The notes below the pieces were generated by a model, which searched no databases, was not told where the DNA came from, and saw only the letters and a list, made by a program, of their open reading frames with translations. The position numbers and the translations under genes are program-made. Below are positions 37,026 to 46,762 of a stretch of 64,000 bases of DNA, one piece after another. Numbering within the stretch: the first letter of the stretch is position 1; each line of letters begins with the position of its first letter. Origin of the DNA: Alphaproteobacteria bacterium (lineage in GTDB: Bacteria; Pseudomonadota; Alphaproteobacteria; VGDZ01); contig VGDZ01000007.1 in the NCBI GenBank assembly GCA_016869515.1, positions 1-64,000 of the forward strand, written 5' to 3'.

Positions 37026-37934
37026 ATGTTCCAACTGATCCGCACCAAGCGTCACCGCGAATTGGCATTGGTGGCGCTGTTCCTGGTGCCGTCGCTGGCG
37101 ATCTTCACGCTCTATCGCATCGTGCCGCTCTTCTGGAACCTCGGCCTCAGCTTCACCGAATGGTCGCCGTTCAAGCCGGCCAAGTTCGCCGGGCTCTATC
37201 ATTACGAGGAGATGCTGTTCTACGACGACGTGTTCTGGACCGCGCTGTGGAACACGGTGGTGTTCATGGCCTCGGCGCCGATCGCCATCGCGCTGGCCTT
37301 GGCGGTGGCGATGCTGGTCAACGGCGACATCCGCGGCCGCAACGTCTATCGCGCCATTGTCTTTCTTTCGTATCCCTTGATGACGGTGGCGGTCGGGATC
37401 ATCTGGCGTTGGCTGTTCGACGGCAAGGTCGGGCTGATCAACTACGTGCTGCGCGGCCTCGGCCTGACAGAAAAGGGCATCTCCTTCCTCGACAGCTTCG
37501 AATGGGCGATGGCGTCGGTGGTGGTGGCGGCGATCTGGCAGGTGATCGGCTTTTTCATGATCATCCTGCTGACCGGACTGCAGTCGATTCCGCGCAACCT
37601 GCACGAAGCGGCGGCGATCGACGGCGCCGGCGCCTGGCAGCGCTTTCGGCGCGTGACCTTGCCGCTGCTGCGGCCCTCGATCTTCCTCTGCCTGGTGATC
37701 GGCATCATCAATTCCTTCACCAGCTTCGATTTGATCTACGTCATGACCGGCGGCGGGCCGGCCAACGCCACCGAACTGCTGATCACCTACGTCTATCGCG
37801 CCGGCTTCGTGAAGAATCAGTTCGACTACGCCGCCGCGCTGACGGTGGCGCTGTTCGTGTTCTTCCTCGGCCTGACCTGGATCGCCAACCGCGCCTCGGG
37901 CGGCGATGCCGGCGCGGTCGAGACCGGAGAGTAG
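37026..37934 (+). CDS. Sugar ABC transporter permease (MalF-type)
   Basis: 302 aa with six hydrophobic helices. The EAA loop LHEAAAIDGAGAWQRFRRVTLPLLRP is present, followed by FDLIYVMTGGGPANATELLITYVY. This is the first permease subunit (UgpA/MalF group). It is followed 5 bp later by the second permease, with which it forms the inner-membrane channel for the operon's receptor. Confidence 0.93.
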   Translation: MFQLIRTKRHRELALVALFLVPSLAIFTLYRIVPLFWNLGLSFTEWSPFKPAKFAGLYHYEEMLFYDDVFWTALWNTVVFMASAPIAIALALAVAMLVNGDIRGRNVYRAIVFLSYPLMTVAVGIIWRWLFDGKVGLINYVLRGLGLTEKGISFLDSFEWAMASVVVAAIWQVIGFFMIILLTGLQSIPRNLHEAAAIDGAGAWQRFRRVTLPLLRPSIFLCLVIGIINSFTSFDLIYVMTGGGPANATELLITYVYRAGFVKNQFDYAAALTVALFVFFLGLTWIANRASGGDAGAVETGE

Positions 37935-37939
37935 GGACG

Positions 37940-38752
37940 ATGGGCCGCCACCCGACCTGGCCGATCCACCTGGCGCTGGTGGCGGTGTCGTTCGTCATGC
38001 TGGTGCCGTTCTATTGGGTGCTGAAGACCTCGGTCACCGGCGAGAACATCTTCAGCTACCCGCCCAGCGTCGTGCCCAGGGACGTCAATCTCTTCTATTA
38101 CGTCGATGTCTGGTACTACATCCCCTTCGTCCGTTTCCTGTTCAACAGCGTCGCCGTGTCGGCCATCGCCGTGGTCTCGAACGTGGTGTTCAACGCGCTG
38201 GCGGCCTATGCCCTGACGCGACGCTTTCCCGGCCGCAAATGGGTCATCCTCTTGTTCCTGTCCTGCATGATGATTCCGTTCCAGGCCACCATCATCCCGG
38301 CCTACCTGATCACCCAGAAGCTGGGCCTGCTCAACACCCATCTCGGGCTTGCGCTGCCGCTGTGTTCGACCATCGTCTGCATCTTCGTCTACAAGGCCAG
38401 TTTCGAGGCGGTGCCGCGCTCGCTGATCGACGCCGCGCGCATCGACGGCGTGCCCGACTGGCAGATCATCTTCCGCATCATGCTGCCGCTGTCCAAGCCG
38501 GCGATCGCCACCAACGTCATCCTGTCCTTCATCTGGTCGTGGAACAGCTTCCTCTGGCCGCTGATCGTGACCCGCGACAAGGCGATGCAGACCCTGCCGC
38601 TGGGGTTGTCGACCTTCCTCAGCTATCTCGAGAACACCACCGGCGCGCTTTACGCCTTTTGCGTCATGGTGCTGGTGCCGGGCATCGTGCTGTTCCTGCT
38701 GGCGCAGCGCGAGTTCATCCAGGGCCTGACCTCGGGCGCGACCAAGGGCTAG
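37940..38752 (+). CDS. Sugar ABC transporter permease (MalG-type)
   Basis: 270 aa, start at 37940 just after a GGGA ribosome-binding site. Six hydrophobic helices. EAA loop SLIDAARIDGVPDWQIIFRIMLPLSKPA and C-terminal SFIWSWNSFLWPLIVTRDKAMQTLPLGLSTF are the UgpE/MalG signature. It forms the channel together with the preceding protein. Encoded ATPase is missing nearby; see the ATPase at 28818. Confidence 0.93.
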   Translation: MGRHPTWPIHLALVAVSFVMLVPFYWVLKTSVTGENIFSYPPSVVPRDVNLFYYVDVWYYIPFVRFLFNSVAVSAIAVVSNVVFNALAAYALTRRFPGRKWVILLFLSCMMIPFQATIIPAYLITQKLGLLNTHLGLALPLCSTIVCIFVYKASFEAVPRSLIDAARIDGVPDWQIIFRIMLPLSKPAIATNVILSFIWSWNSFLWPLIVTRDKAMQTLPLGLSTFLSYLENTTGALYAFCVMVLVPGIVLFLLAQREFIQGLTSGATKG

Positions 38753-38755
38753 GCG

Positions 38756-39127
38756 ATGCGGCGTTGGATCAACCGCTATTCGATCACTTTCGGCCTGATC
38801 GGCTTGGCCGTGCTGGGCTGGAACCTTTACGTCGCGGCGCACCGCGACGGGCTGTTGACCGGCCGCGTCGCCGCCGCCGACGGCAGCGCCATCGCCGGCG
38901 CCACGGTCAAGGTGCGCGAGCGCACCATGGTCTCCTCCGAGCCGCGGGCCGAGGCCAAGACCGACGCCCAGGGCCGTTTCCGGGTCGAGGGCCTCGACTA
39001 TCACCACCTGCTGGTCGAGGTCGAGGCCCAGGGCTTCAAGCCGCTGCCGCGGCAATCGGTGCGGCTGTGGTTTCGCGGCCAGAACCGCGCCCTCGAGGCG
39101 CCCTTGACCATGGAGCGCGCGGGATGA
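38756..39127 (+). CDS. Membrane-anchored carboxypeptidase-regulatory-like (beta-sandwich) protein
   Basis: 123 aa. An N-terminal hydrophobic segment (YSITFGLIGLAVLGWNLYVA) anchors a beta-sandwich domain with the CarboxypepD_reg pattern LTGRVAAADGSAIAGATVKVRER...KTDAQGRFRVEGL. Such domains often bind sugars or occur beside polysaccharide-handling enzymes. It lies 3 bp after the permease stop and overlaps the next gene (ATGA), so it belongs to the operon. Its role is not known; a sugar-binding or assembly role is only a guess. Confidence 0.75.
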   Translation: MRRWINRYSITFGLIGLAVLGWNLYVAAHRDGLLTGRVAAADGSAIAGATVKVRERTMVSSEPRAEAKTDAQGRFRVEGLDYHHLLVEVEAQGFKPLPRQSVRLWFRGQNRALEAPLTMERAG

Positions 39128-40164
39128 GCGCCCGGCCCAAGATCCTGTTCGATCCGTTCCCACGCCGCACCGACATGTTCCTCGCGCCCGAGATGCGGAC
39201 GCGGCTGGAGGCGCTGGGCGAGGTGGTGCTGCACGAGGGCTCGCGCATGCCGGCCGAGATGGTCGAGCGCGTGCTGCCCGAGGCGATGTTCGTGCTCGGC
39301 CAGACCGATTTGCCACGCGAGCGCCTCGAACGCGCGCCAAAGCTCAAGGCGATCGTCAACGTCGAAGGCAATTTTCAGCCCAATGTCGACTATGGCTATT
39401 GCCTGGATCGGGGCATTCATGTGCTGGTGATTGCACCGGCGTTCGCTTTGCCGGTGGCGGAGATGGCGCTGGGCCTCGCCATCGACTGCGCGCGCGGCAT
39501 CACCCGCGCCGACCGCGATTTCCGCCAGGGCCGCGAACGCTATGGCATCGCCGGGTCGACCGAGTCGCTGCAGCTGACCGGCAATGTCTTCGGCCTGATC
39601 GGCTTCGGCAATCTCGGCCGCGCGCTGTTGCCGCTGCTGCGGCCGTTCCACGGCCGGGTGTTGGCGCACGACCCCTGGCTGCCCGAGGGACTGTTGCGGG
39701 AGCACGCGGTCGAGCCGGTCGGCCTGGATCGGCTGCTGGCCGAGGCGCGGATCGTCTTCATGCTGGCGGCGGCGACGGCCGACAACCAGGCCATGCTGGG
39801 CGCACGCGAATTCGGGTTGATCCAGCAAGGCAGCGTGTTCGTGCTGGCCAGTCGCGCCGCAGTAGTCGATTTCCCGGCCTTCCTGGCGGCGGCGAAATCG
39901 GGCCGCATCAAGGCCGCGACCGACGTCTTCCCGGTCGAGCCGGTGCCGGCGGACGATCCGGTGCGCGGGGTCGAGGAAGTGATACTTTCGGCGCATCGCG
40001 CCGGCGGCGTGCGCCGCGCCCATCACGAGATCGGCCTGATGACGGTCGAGGATTGCGAGCTGATCGCCCGCGGCCTGCCGCCGGTGCGTTGCCAGCCGGC
40101 GCGGCGCGAGACCGCGCATCTGTTCCGCTCCATGCCTGCCCGCAGCTATGCCCAAAAAGTCTGA
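39124..40164 (+). CDS. D-2-hydroxyacid dehydrogenase-family protein
   Basis: 346 aa. Rossmann motif LIGFGNLGRALL near residue 155; catalytic Arg in VLASRAAVVDF, Glu in VFPVEPVPADDP and His in LSAHRAGGVRR. It is a more divergent member than the one at 20688. The N-terminal VLHEGSRMPAEMVERVLPEAMFVLGQTDL fits the substrate-binding domain. In the operon it likely oxidises or reduces a hydroxy acid derived from the imported sugar. Its 3' end overlaps the start of the YdjC gene by 17 bp. Confidence 0.87.
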   Translation: MSARPKILFDPFPRRTDMFLAPEMRTRLEALGEVVLHEGSRMPAEMVERVLPEAMFVLGQTDLPRERLERAPKLKAIVNVEGNFQPNVDYGYCLDRGIHVLVIAPAFALPVAEMALGLAIDCARGITRADRDFRQGRERYGIAGSTESLQLTGNVFGLIGFGNLGRALLPLLRPFHGRVLAHDPWLPEGLLREHAVEPVGLDRLLAEARIVFMLAAATADNQAMLGAREFGLIQQGSVFVLASRAAVVDFPAFLAAAKSGRIKAATDVFPVEPVPADDPVRGVEEVILSAHRAGGVRRAHHEIGLMTVEDCELIARGLPPVRCQPARRETAHLFRSMPARSYAQKV

Positions 40165-41020
40165 ACGCCGCATCGCCATCCTGCATGCCGACGATGTCGG
40201 CATGTGCCATGGCGCCAATCGCGCCTTCCTCGATCTGGCCAAGATCGGCGCCATCACCTGCGGCTCGGCAATGGTGCCGTGCCCCTGGTTCGCCGAGATC
40301 GCCGAGCACGCCGGGCGCGATCCCCGGCTCGATCTCGGCGTGCACCTGACGCTGACCAGCGAGTGGCCGGGCTATCGCTGGGGGCCGATCTCGACCCGGG
40401 CGCGGGCCTCGGGCCTGGTCGACGACCAGGGCTGCTTCCCGCGCAATTGCCGCCAGCTGCGCGCGACTCTGGTGCCCGAGGCGGTCGAGGCCGAATGGCG
40501 CGCCCAGATCGACCGCGCCTTGGCGATGGGGATCGATGCCACCCATCTCGACAGCCATATGGGTTCGGCGTTCCTGCCGGAACTGGTGGAGATCTATCTG
40601 CGGCTCGGCCGCGAATACCGCCTGCCGGTGCTGATGCCGCGCCGACTAGACGAATACCTGCGAGTGCTCAAATTCGATTTCGTCTCGGCCGCAAGCCATC
40701 GCCGGGCGGTGGCCGAACTCGAGGCCGAGGGCATGCCGCTGGTCGACGATTTCCGCATGACGCCGGGCGCGGCCAGCGCCGAGTCCGATGCCGCCTATGC
40801 CAAGCTGTTCGCCGAGCTGCCGGCCGGCACGACCTATGTCGCCTTGCATCCCAACCGCTCGGGCGATATCGAGACCATCGTGCCGCCGCGCGCGCATTAC
40901 CGCACCGACGAGGTGCGCATCCTGTCGGATGACGGGTTCCTGCGCGGGCTCGATGCGCTGGGCATCGAGCGCGCCGGCATGCGGGCGCTGCGCGAGCGCT
41001 ATCGCGCGCGGCCGCGCTGA
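40148..41020 (+). CDS. YdjC/ChbG-family carbohydrate deacetylase
   Basis: 290 aa. Metal-site motifs: HADDVGMCHGANRA (Asp-Asp), GVHLTLT (His), and THLDSHMGS (His). ChbG removes an acetyl group from chitobiose-type N-acetylated sugars; this family handles glycosidic acetamido sugars. Its presence suggests that the imported substrate contains N-acetylated hexosamine. The start at 40148 overlaps the preceding gene by 17 bp and is preceded by GCAGCTATGCCC, a weak ribosome-binding site. It is 25 bp before the SDR gene. Confidence 0.88.
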   Translation: MPKKSERRIAILHADDVGMCHGANRAFLDLAKIGAITCGSAMVPCPWFAEIAEHAGRDPRLDLGVHLTLTSEWPGYRWGPISTRARASGLVDDQGCFPRNCRQLRATLVPEAVEAEWRAQIDRALAMGIDATHLDSHMGSAFLPELVEIYLRLGREYRLPVLMPRRLDEYLRVLKFDFVSAASHRRAVAELEAEGMPLVDDFRMTPGAASAESDAAYAKLFAELPAGTTYVALHPNRSGDIETIVPPRAHYRTDEVRILSDDGFLRGLDALGIERAGMRALRERYRARPR

Positions 41021-41045
41021 TCGAATTTTTCAAAGGAGAAGAGTC

Positions 41046-41807
41046 ATGCGTCTGGCAGGCAAGGTCGCGATCGTCACCGGCGCCGGGTCGGGTTTCGGCG
41101 AGGGCATCGCCCATCGCTTCGCCGAAGAGGGCTGCAAGGTGGTGGTCAACGACATCAATCTCGAGGGCGGCCAGCGCGTGACTGCGGCGATCGACAAGGC
41201 GCACGGCCAGGGCAGCGCGATCTTCCAGCGCGCCGACGTCAGCCAGGCGGCCGAGGTCGACGCCATGGTTCAGGCGGCGGTGGCGCGTTTCGGCCGGCTC
41301 GACATCGTCGTCAACAATGCCGGCATCACGCACCGCAACATGCCGCTGTCGGACGTGCCCGAAGCCATGGTCGACAAGATCCTGGCGGTCAACGTCAAGG
41401 CGATCTGGCTGGCGGCGCGCGCGGCCCTGCCGGTGTTCCGCCGCCAAGGCGGGGGCTGCATCGTCAACACCGCCTCGACCGCGGGCCTGCGGCCGCGGCC
41501 GGGGCTGGCGGTCTACAACGCCTCCAAGGGCGCGGCCATCATCATCACCAAATCGATGGCGGTCGAACTGGCGCCCGACAAGGTACGGGTCAATTGCCTC
41601 TGCCCGGTGGCGGGCGAGACGCCGCTTCTGCCCGAGTTCATGGGCAAGGACACGCCCGAACACCGCGCCCGCTTCAAGGCGACGATTCCGCTCGGCCGGC
41701 TGTCGCTGCCGCGCGACATCGCCAACGCCGCGCTCTACCTGGCCTCGGACGAGGCCGAGTTCATCACCGGCGTGGCGCTGGAAATCGACGGCGGCCGCTG
41801 TGTCTAG
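41046..41807 (+). CDS. Short-chain dehydrogenase/reductase
   Basis: 253 aa. Classical SDR with TGAGSGFGEGIA, VNNAGITHRN, catalytic Ser in NTASTAG, Tyr-Lys in AVYNASKGAAII, and C-terminal EFITGVALEIDGGR. Ribosome-binding site AAAGGAGAAGAG. It is the last gene of the sugar operon and probably oxidises a polyol or sugar to a ketone with NAD(P). It is convergent with the membrane-protein gene, 21 bp apart. Confidence 0.9.
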   Translation: MRLAGKVAIVTGAGSGFGEGIAHRFAEEGCKVVVNDINLEGGQRVTAAIDKAHGQGSAIFQRADVSQAAEVDAMVQAAVARFGRLDIVVNNAGITHRNMPLSDVPEAMVDKILAVNVKAIWLAARAALPVFRRQGGGCIVNTASTAGLRPRPGLAVYNASKGAAIIITKSMAVELAPDKVRVNCLCPVAGETPLLPEFMGKDTPEHRARFKATIPLGRLSLPRDIANAALYLASDEAEFITGVALEIDGGRCV

Positions 41808-41828
41808 ACCGCACGGACCGACCATGCC

Positions 41829-42377
41829 CTAGCTCGGCGAGCGGATTTCGACCTCGGCCTGGGCGAGGCGGCGGTAGAGATCGCGCCGCCGCGCCAACGG
41901 CCACCACTCGAACAGCAGGATCTCGGCCGGGCGCCAATTCACCACCCAGCCGAAGATCAACAGGCCCTCTTCCAGAAAGCGCGCCAGCGGCCGCGCCTCG
42001 ACCAGCGGGTCGACCAGCGTCGCGGCGACCATGCACGCCGCCAGGATCGGCAGGCTGACCATCAGCGAACGGCGCCCGAAGCGGAAGGTCTCGCGCAGGT
42101 CGCGCGCCACCGCCGCGGCGCGTTGTTCGAAGAACCCGGCCAGCACCGGCCGCAACTCGCCGGCGCGCGGGTCGGTGGCGGCGTCCTCCTGCAGATGGAC
42201 GACGATGCGCAACGGCACATCGGCCGGCAATTCGCGCGCCCAGCCGACGATGAAGTCCTCGGCGTCCTGATCGAGATCGCGTTCGTGGAAAGGCGAGGGA
42301 TCGAGCGTGTTGAACAACTGGCCGATGGCGCGCAGCCGCAGTTCGATGGCCGGCGCGGAGGCGGCCGGCGCGCTCAT
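41829..42377 (-). CDS. Conserved membrane protein of unknown function
   Basis: 182 aa. A soluble N-terminal half (LRAIGQLFNTLDPSPFHERDLDQDAEDFIVGWARELPAD) is followed by two transmembrane helices (LMVSLPILAACMVAATLV, and FLEEGLLIFGWVVNWRPAEILLF). The blocks QLFNTLDPSPFHERDLD and LLIFGWVANWRP are similar to a small family seen in rhizobia and other alphaproteobacteria, without a known role. It lies 4 bp downstream of the GcdH gene, in the same direction, so it may share its transcript. Confidence 0.65.
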   Translation of the reverse strand: MSAPAASAPAIELRLRAIGQLFNTLDPSPFHERDLDQDAEDFIVGWARELPADVPLRIVVHLQEDAATDPRAGELRPVLAGFFEQRAAAVARDLRETFRFGRRSLMVSLPILAACMVAATLVDPLVEARPLARFLEEGLLIFGWVVNWRPAEILLFEWWPLARRRDLYRRLAQAEVEIRSPS

Positions 42378-42381
42378 GGCA

Positions 42382-43578
42382 TCAGCCGCCGAAGGCCTGG
42401 ATGCCGGTCTGGGCGCGCCCCAGGATCAGGGCATGGATGTCGTGAGTGCCCTCGTAGGTGTTGACGGTCTCGAGATTCATGACGTGGCGCATGACGCCGA
42501 AGGATTCGTGAATGCCGTTGCCGCCGTGCATGTCGCGGGCGGCGCGCGCCACGTCCAAGGCCTTGCCGCAGGAGTTGCGCTTGATCAGCGAGATCATCTC
42601 GGGCGTGGCCAGGCCCTGGTCCTTGAGCCGCCCGACTTGGAGGCAGGCCTGCAGTCCGATCGCGATCTCGGTCTGCATGTTGGCCAGCTTCCATTGGATC
42701 AACTGGTTGGCCGCCAGCGGCCGGCCGAACTGCTTGCGCTCCAGCACGTATTGCCGCGCCGCCTGCCAGCAGAACTCGGCCGCGCCCAGCGCCCCCCAGG
42801 CGATGCCGTAGCGCGCGTTGTTGAGACATCCGAACGGCCCCTTGAGACCCGAGACGTTGGGCAGCAGCGCATCCTCGGGCACCATCACGTCGTCCATCAC
42901 GATCTCGCCGGTGATCGAGGCGCGCAGCGACAGCTTGCCCTCGATCTTGGGCGCGCTCAGCCCCTTCATGTCCTTGTCCAGCACGAAGCCGCGGATGACG
43001 TCGTCCTCGGTCTTGGCCCAGACCACGAACACATCGGCGATCGGCGCGTTCGAGATCCACATCTTGTTGCCGCTCAGCCGATAGCCGCCCGGCGCCTTGC
43101 GGGCGCGGGTCTTCATGCCGCCCGGGTCCGAGCCGTGATCGGGCTCGGTCAGGCCGAAACAGCCGACCCATTCGCCGCTGGCCAGCTTGGGCAGGTATTT
43201 CATGCGTTGGGCCTCGGTGCCGTAGGCATGGATCGGGTGCATCACCAGCGAGGACTGCACGCTCATCATCGAGCGATAGCCGGAATCGACTCGCTCGACC
43301 TCGCGCGCGACCAGCCCGTAGCAGACATAGTTGACGCCCGGGCAGCCATAGCCCTCGATGGTCGAACCGAGCAGGCCGAGCGCGCCCATTTCCTTGAAGA
43401 TGGCGCGGTCGGTGCGCTCCTCGCGGAACGCCGCGGTGACGCGCGGCATGAGCTTGCCCTGGGCATAGTCGCGGGCCGAATCGCGCACCATGCGCTCCTC
43501 GTCCGACAACTGCCCTTCCAGCGCCAATGGGTCTTCCCATTTGAACTCGGCCTTGCGCATCGGGCGATGATCGTTCAT
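42382..43578 (-). CDS. gcdH: Glutaryl-CoA dehydrogenase
   Basis: 398 aa from the ATG at 43578. FAD-dependent acyl-CoA dehydrogenase with N-terminal [18 protein letters not shown], the [19 protein letters not shown]-binding block, and the catalytic Glu in the C-terminal [23 protein letters not shown], which is the GcdH signature. It oxidatively decarboxylates glutaryl-CoA to crotonyl-CoA in lysine, hydroxylysine and tryptophan degradation. It is divergent from the Liv operon with 111 bp between. Length matches the family. Confidence 0.94.
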   Translation of the reverse strand: MNDHRPMRKAEFKWEDPLALEGQLSDEERMVRDSARDYAQGKLMPRVTAAFREERTDRAIFKEMGALGLLGSTIEGYGCPGVNYVCYGLVAREVERVDSGYRSMMSVQSSLVMHPIHAYGTEAQRMKYLPKLASGEWVGCFGLTEPDHGSDPGGMKTRARKAPGGYRLSGNKMWISNAPIADVFVVWAKTEDDVIRGFVLDKDMKGLSAPKIEGKLSLRASITGEIVMDDVMVPEDALLPNVSGLKGPFGCLNNARYGIAWGALGAAEFCWQAARQYVLERKQFGRPLAANQLIQWKLANMQTEIAIGLQACLQVGRLKDQGLATPEMISLIKRNSCGKALDVARAARDMHGGNGIHESFGVMRHVMNLETVNTYEGTHDIHALILGRAQTGIQAFGG

Positions 43579-43689
43579 GGCGGTCTCCACGGCGGCCCGT
43601 CGCCCGCCGGCTGTTGACGCTGCCGGGGCGCGGCTAGTACGCTTGACGATTAGCAACAAACGACAGTCTTGGCGAGGGAGCGAATGCCC

Positions 43690-44889
43690 ATGACGACGCG
43701 ACATATTGTGACACCGGCGATGCTGGCCCTGGCTTTGATCGGCTTGGGCGGAACCGCGCAGGCCCAGGAACGCGAGGTCAAGATCACCGGCTTCGGCGCC
43801 AAATCGGGCGTGGTGCGCTCGTTCGGCGTCAATTCCGAGGCGGCGATGTTGGCGGCGGCCGACCAGATCAACAAGGCCGGCGGCATCAAGTTGGGCGACG
43901 GCGCGCGCGGCAAGATCAAGGTCGAGTTCTTCGACGACCGCTGCGTGGCCGAGGAAGGCATTTCGGTGTTGCGCCGCATCGCCTCGTCCGAGGCGGTGGT
44001 GGCGGTCGGCCCGACCTGTTCCAACGTCGCCGAGCCGCTGTTCGGCGTGCTGCAGAAGAAATTCGGCGACGCTTCGGACACCGGCGTGCAGATGCCGATC
44101 TACACCGATGTCGCGGTCAAGGGCGGGCTGGCCAAGATTTCGGAATGGGCCTTCCGCAACGTGCCGTCCGAAGCGGTGATGTATGACGAGCTGTTCAAGT
44201 ACATCAAGCAGCGCCGGCCCGAGCTCAAGACCGTGTTCGGCGGCGTCGAGGAGGACTTCGCCCATTCCCGCGCCACCTGGCATGCGGTGATGAAGGAGAA
44301 GTTCACCGAGGCGGGCTACCAGATCGGCGGCGAGGCCAAGTGGCTGCTGGCCGACACCAACTTCGCCAACCAAGTGCGCGACATGAAGCGGATCAACGCC
44401 GACATCGTCGCGATTTCGGCGCATCCGTTCTCGTCCTGCGGCGTGCTCAAGGAGATGGAGCGCCAGAACGTCAAGCCGAAGCTGATCATCGGCCTGACCT
44501 CGTCGTCCTCGCTTGAGACCATGCAGGGCTGCGCCAAGCAGGTCGAGGGCACCATCATCCCGACCAGCTTCGCCCCGGTGACGCCGCTGGCGACGGCAGC
44601 CGCCGACGCCACCGCCAAGTTCAACGGCTCGCTCGATCTGCATTCCGGCGCGGCGTGGGAAATCATGATTGTGCTCAAGGACCTGATGGAAAAGCAGGGC
44701 GTGATAGCCAAGGCCGACACCGTCAAGGCCGATCGCGAGAAGATCCGTGCCGGCCTGGCCGGGCTCAAGGAGCATGAGGGCCTGATCGGCAAGGTGCGCC
44801 GCACCGAGGATCGCGAGGCGATCAAGCCGTTCGTGTTCGTGGTCGCCAAGTCGGGCAAGTGGGAAGTCCTCCACGCGCCCAGCATGTAG
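43690..44889 (+). CDS. livJ: Branched-chain amino-acid-type ABC transporter substrate-binding protein
   Basis: 399 aa from the ATG at 43690, chosen because the GAGGGAG ribosome-binding site is 9 nt away (3 nt for the ATG at 43684). Signal peptide [21 protein letters not shown]. Family blocks: [46 protein letters not shown], and [15 protein letters not shown]. This is a Type I periplasmic binding protein that may bind amino acids, amides, short-chain or aromatic acids. It is the only receptor in an operon carrying two permease pairs. A terminator-like hairpin follows it. Confidence 0.88.
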   Translation: MTTRHIVTPAMLALALIGLGGTAQAQEREVKITGFGAKSGVVRSFGVNSEAAMLAAADQINKAGGIKLGDGARGKIKVEFFDDRCVAEEGISVLRRIASSEAVVAVGPTCSNVAEPLFGVLQKKFGDASDTGVQMPIYTDVAVKGGLAKISEWAFRNVPSEAVMYDELFKYIKQRRPELKTVFGGVEEDFAHSRATWHAVMKEKFTEAGYQIGGEAKWLLADTNFANQVRDMKRINADIVAISAHPFSSCGVLKEMERQNVKPKLIIGLTSSSSLETMQGCAKQVEGTIIPTSFAPVTPLATAAADATAKFNGSLDLHSGAAWEIMIVLKDLMEKQGVIAKADTVKADREKIRAGLAGLKEHEGLIGKVRRTEDREAIKPFVFVVAKSGKWEVLHAPSM

Positions 44890-44900
44890 TCGCGTGACAG

Positions 44901-44941
44901 CGGGCGTCGGATCGGACCAAGCCCGATCCGGCGCCCGTTTT
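44901..44941 (+). terminator. Terminator-like hairpin between livJ and livH
   Basis: CGGGCGTCGGATCGG-ACCAAGC-CCGATCCGGCGCCCG (44901-44937), 15 pairs with one G-U wobble, followed by TTTT. It lies 12 bp after the receptor stop and 18 bp before the permease start, a layout typical of partial terminators that raise receptor over permease expression. Confidence 0.7.
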
Positions 44942-44958
44942 GCGTCCGGCATGTTCCG

Positions 44959-45840
44959 ATGATGATCGACTTCCTGCAATCGCTGGTCGACGGCGTGCTG
45001 GTCGGCACGACCTATTCGCTGATCGGCATCGGCTTCACGCTGATCTTCGGCGTGATGCACAAGATCAATCTGTCCTACGCCTCGGCCTCGGTCGGCGGCG
45101 CCTATTGCGGCCTGTTGCTGGTCGGAGCGGCGGGCGGCAAGAGCGCCCTTCTGGTATTCCTGATGGCGGCCGCCGCCGCCGGCGTCATCGGCTATGTCGT
45201 CTATCTGACCTGCTTCCGCTTCATTCCGGCCTCGCATCCCCTGGGCACGTTGATGTCGACCGTCGGCATGCTGTTGCTGATCGACGAGATCGTGGTTCAC
45301 GCCACCTTTGGAGTCCCTGTTGCCTATCCGCCGCTCTACGAGGGGCCGTCGATCGAGTTGGGCGAGCTTTACATCCGGCCCGACTACTTGATGGTGTTCG
45401 CGGTCGGCATCGCCGCCATGACCGTGCTGACCCTGTTGCTGTACCGCTCGCGGCTGGGCCTGGCGACGCGCGCGGTCAGCCAGCAGCCGGTCGCGGCCCA
45501 GCTTTGCGGCATCGCGCTCTATCGCGTCAATGCCGCCACCTTCGTCGTCACCGGCGTGCTGGGCGGGATCGCCGGCGCCATGATCGGCGCCTCGGTCGGC
45601 ATGCTGTCGCCGCTTCTGGTGCTGCCGCTGACGGTCAAGGGCCTGATCGTGACCGTGATCGGCGGGCTGGGTTCGATCCCGGGCGCGATCGTCGCCGGGC
45701 TGATGGTCGGCGGCTTCGAGAACGTGTTGCAGTACTATCGCGGCGTCACCGAGCGCGATCTCTACGTCATGCTGCTGTTGTTCGTCTTCCTGGTCTTTCG
45801 CCCGGGCGGCCTGTTCGCCGCCAAGAGCGAGCGGAACTAG
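44959..45840 (+). CDS. livH: Branched-chain amino-acid-type ABC permease LivH (first pair)
   Basis: 293 aa inner-membrane permease. Start [33 protein letters not shown] is the LivH N-terminal signature; EAA-like loop [26 protein letters not shown] and the [18 protein letters not shown] block follow. It pairs with the LivM that follows 10 bp later, forming the channel used by the receptor upstream. This pair is followed by LivG and LivF. Confidence 0.92.
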   Translation: MMIDFLQSLVDGVLVGTTYSLIGIGFTLIFGVMHKINLSYASASVGGAYCGLLLVGAAGGKSALLVFLMAAAAAGVIGYVVYLTCFRFIPASHPLGTLMSTVGMLLLIDEIVVHATFGVPVAYPPLYEGPSIELGELYIRPDYLMVFAVGIAAMTVLTLLLYRSRLGLATRAVSQQPVAAQLCGIALYRVNAATFVVTGVLGGIAGAMIGASVGMLSPLLVLPLTVKGLIVTVIGGLGSIPGAIVAGLMVGGFENVLQYYRGVTERDLYVMLLLFVFLVFRPGGLFAAKSERN

Positions 45841-45850
45841 GGAGCGGGTG

Positions 45851-46762
45851 ATGGATTTCTATCTGGCGCTCTTGCAGGTGATCGGCATTCACGCCCTGAT
45901 CGGGCTTTCGGCCTATGTCGTCATTCTCACCGGCCAAGTATCGTTGGCCCAGGCCGGGTTCTTCGCCATCGGCGCCTATGTCGCCGGCATGCTGACCGTG
46001 CTGGCGGGGTGGCATCTGATCCCGGCGCTGCTGGCGGCGGGTCTGGTCGCGGGGGCGGTGGCGTTCCTGGTCGGGTTTCCGGCGCTGCGGGTCAAGGGCC
46101 TGATGCTGGTGGTGGCGACCACGGCCTTCGGCGAGGCGGTGCGGCTGTTCTTCTTCAACTTCGATTATCAGGTCGCCAAGGGCGGGGTGCGCGTCGGTCC
46201 ACTGGGCGGCGAGGGTTTCAAGCAGATCCGGTTTTTTCCCGAGAACGGCTACACCACGCTCGACGTGCTGGTGTTCATTTGGGTGGTGGTGGGCGTGGTG
46301 ATGGCGCTGTTGTGGTGGATGGACCGCAGCCGCGCCGGCGCCGTGTTGCGGGCGGTGGGCGAGGACGAATTGGCGGCCCAGGCCATGGGCATCGATCTGA
46401 CCGCGGTCAAGGTCGCGGCGATGACCGCGGGCGGCGTCATCGCCGGCTTCGGCGGCGCGATCTACGCCCACTACACCACCCATATCGAGCATTTCAATTT
46501 CGGCATCGTGCTGGCGACCTTCGCCATCGCCTATCCGATCCTGGGCGGGCTATCGACCGCCTTCGGCACGGTGGTGGCGGTGCTGTTCATTCAGGGCCTT
46601 CTGATCGAGGGCCTGCGCTTCCTCGGCGATTGGCGCAATCTCCTGTTCGGCGCGTTGATCGTGCTGGCGATGAATTTGCGGCCGCACGGTCTGTTGGATG
46701 CCGCCACCACGCTGCGACTCCGGCGCCTGTTCGGCCGCGGCGGAGCCGGGCGCGATGCTTGA
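45851..46762 (+). CDS. livM: Branched-chain amino-acid-type ABC permease LivM (first pair)
   Basis: 303 aa from the ATG at 45851 (the track uses GTG 45848). LivM pattern: [64 protein letters not shown] and, near the C-terminus, [18 protein letters not shown]. Spacing of 10 bp to livH. Its last codons overlap livG by 8 bp. Confidence 0.92.
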   Translation: MDFYLALLQVIGIHALIGLSAYVVILTGQVSLAQAGFFAIGAYVAGMLTVLAGWHLIPALLAAGLVAGAVAFLVGFPALRVKGLMLVVATTAFGEAVRLFFFNFDYQVAKGGVRVGPLGGEGFKQIRFFPENGYTTLDVLVFIWVVVGVVMALLWWMDRSRAGAVLRAVGEDELAAQAMGIDLTAVKVAAMTAGGVIAGFGGAIYAHYTTHIEHFNFGIVLATFAIAYPILGGLSTAFGTVVAVLFIQGLLIEGLRFLGDWRNLLFGALIVLAMNLRPHGLLDAATTLRLRRLFGRGGAGRDA

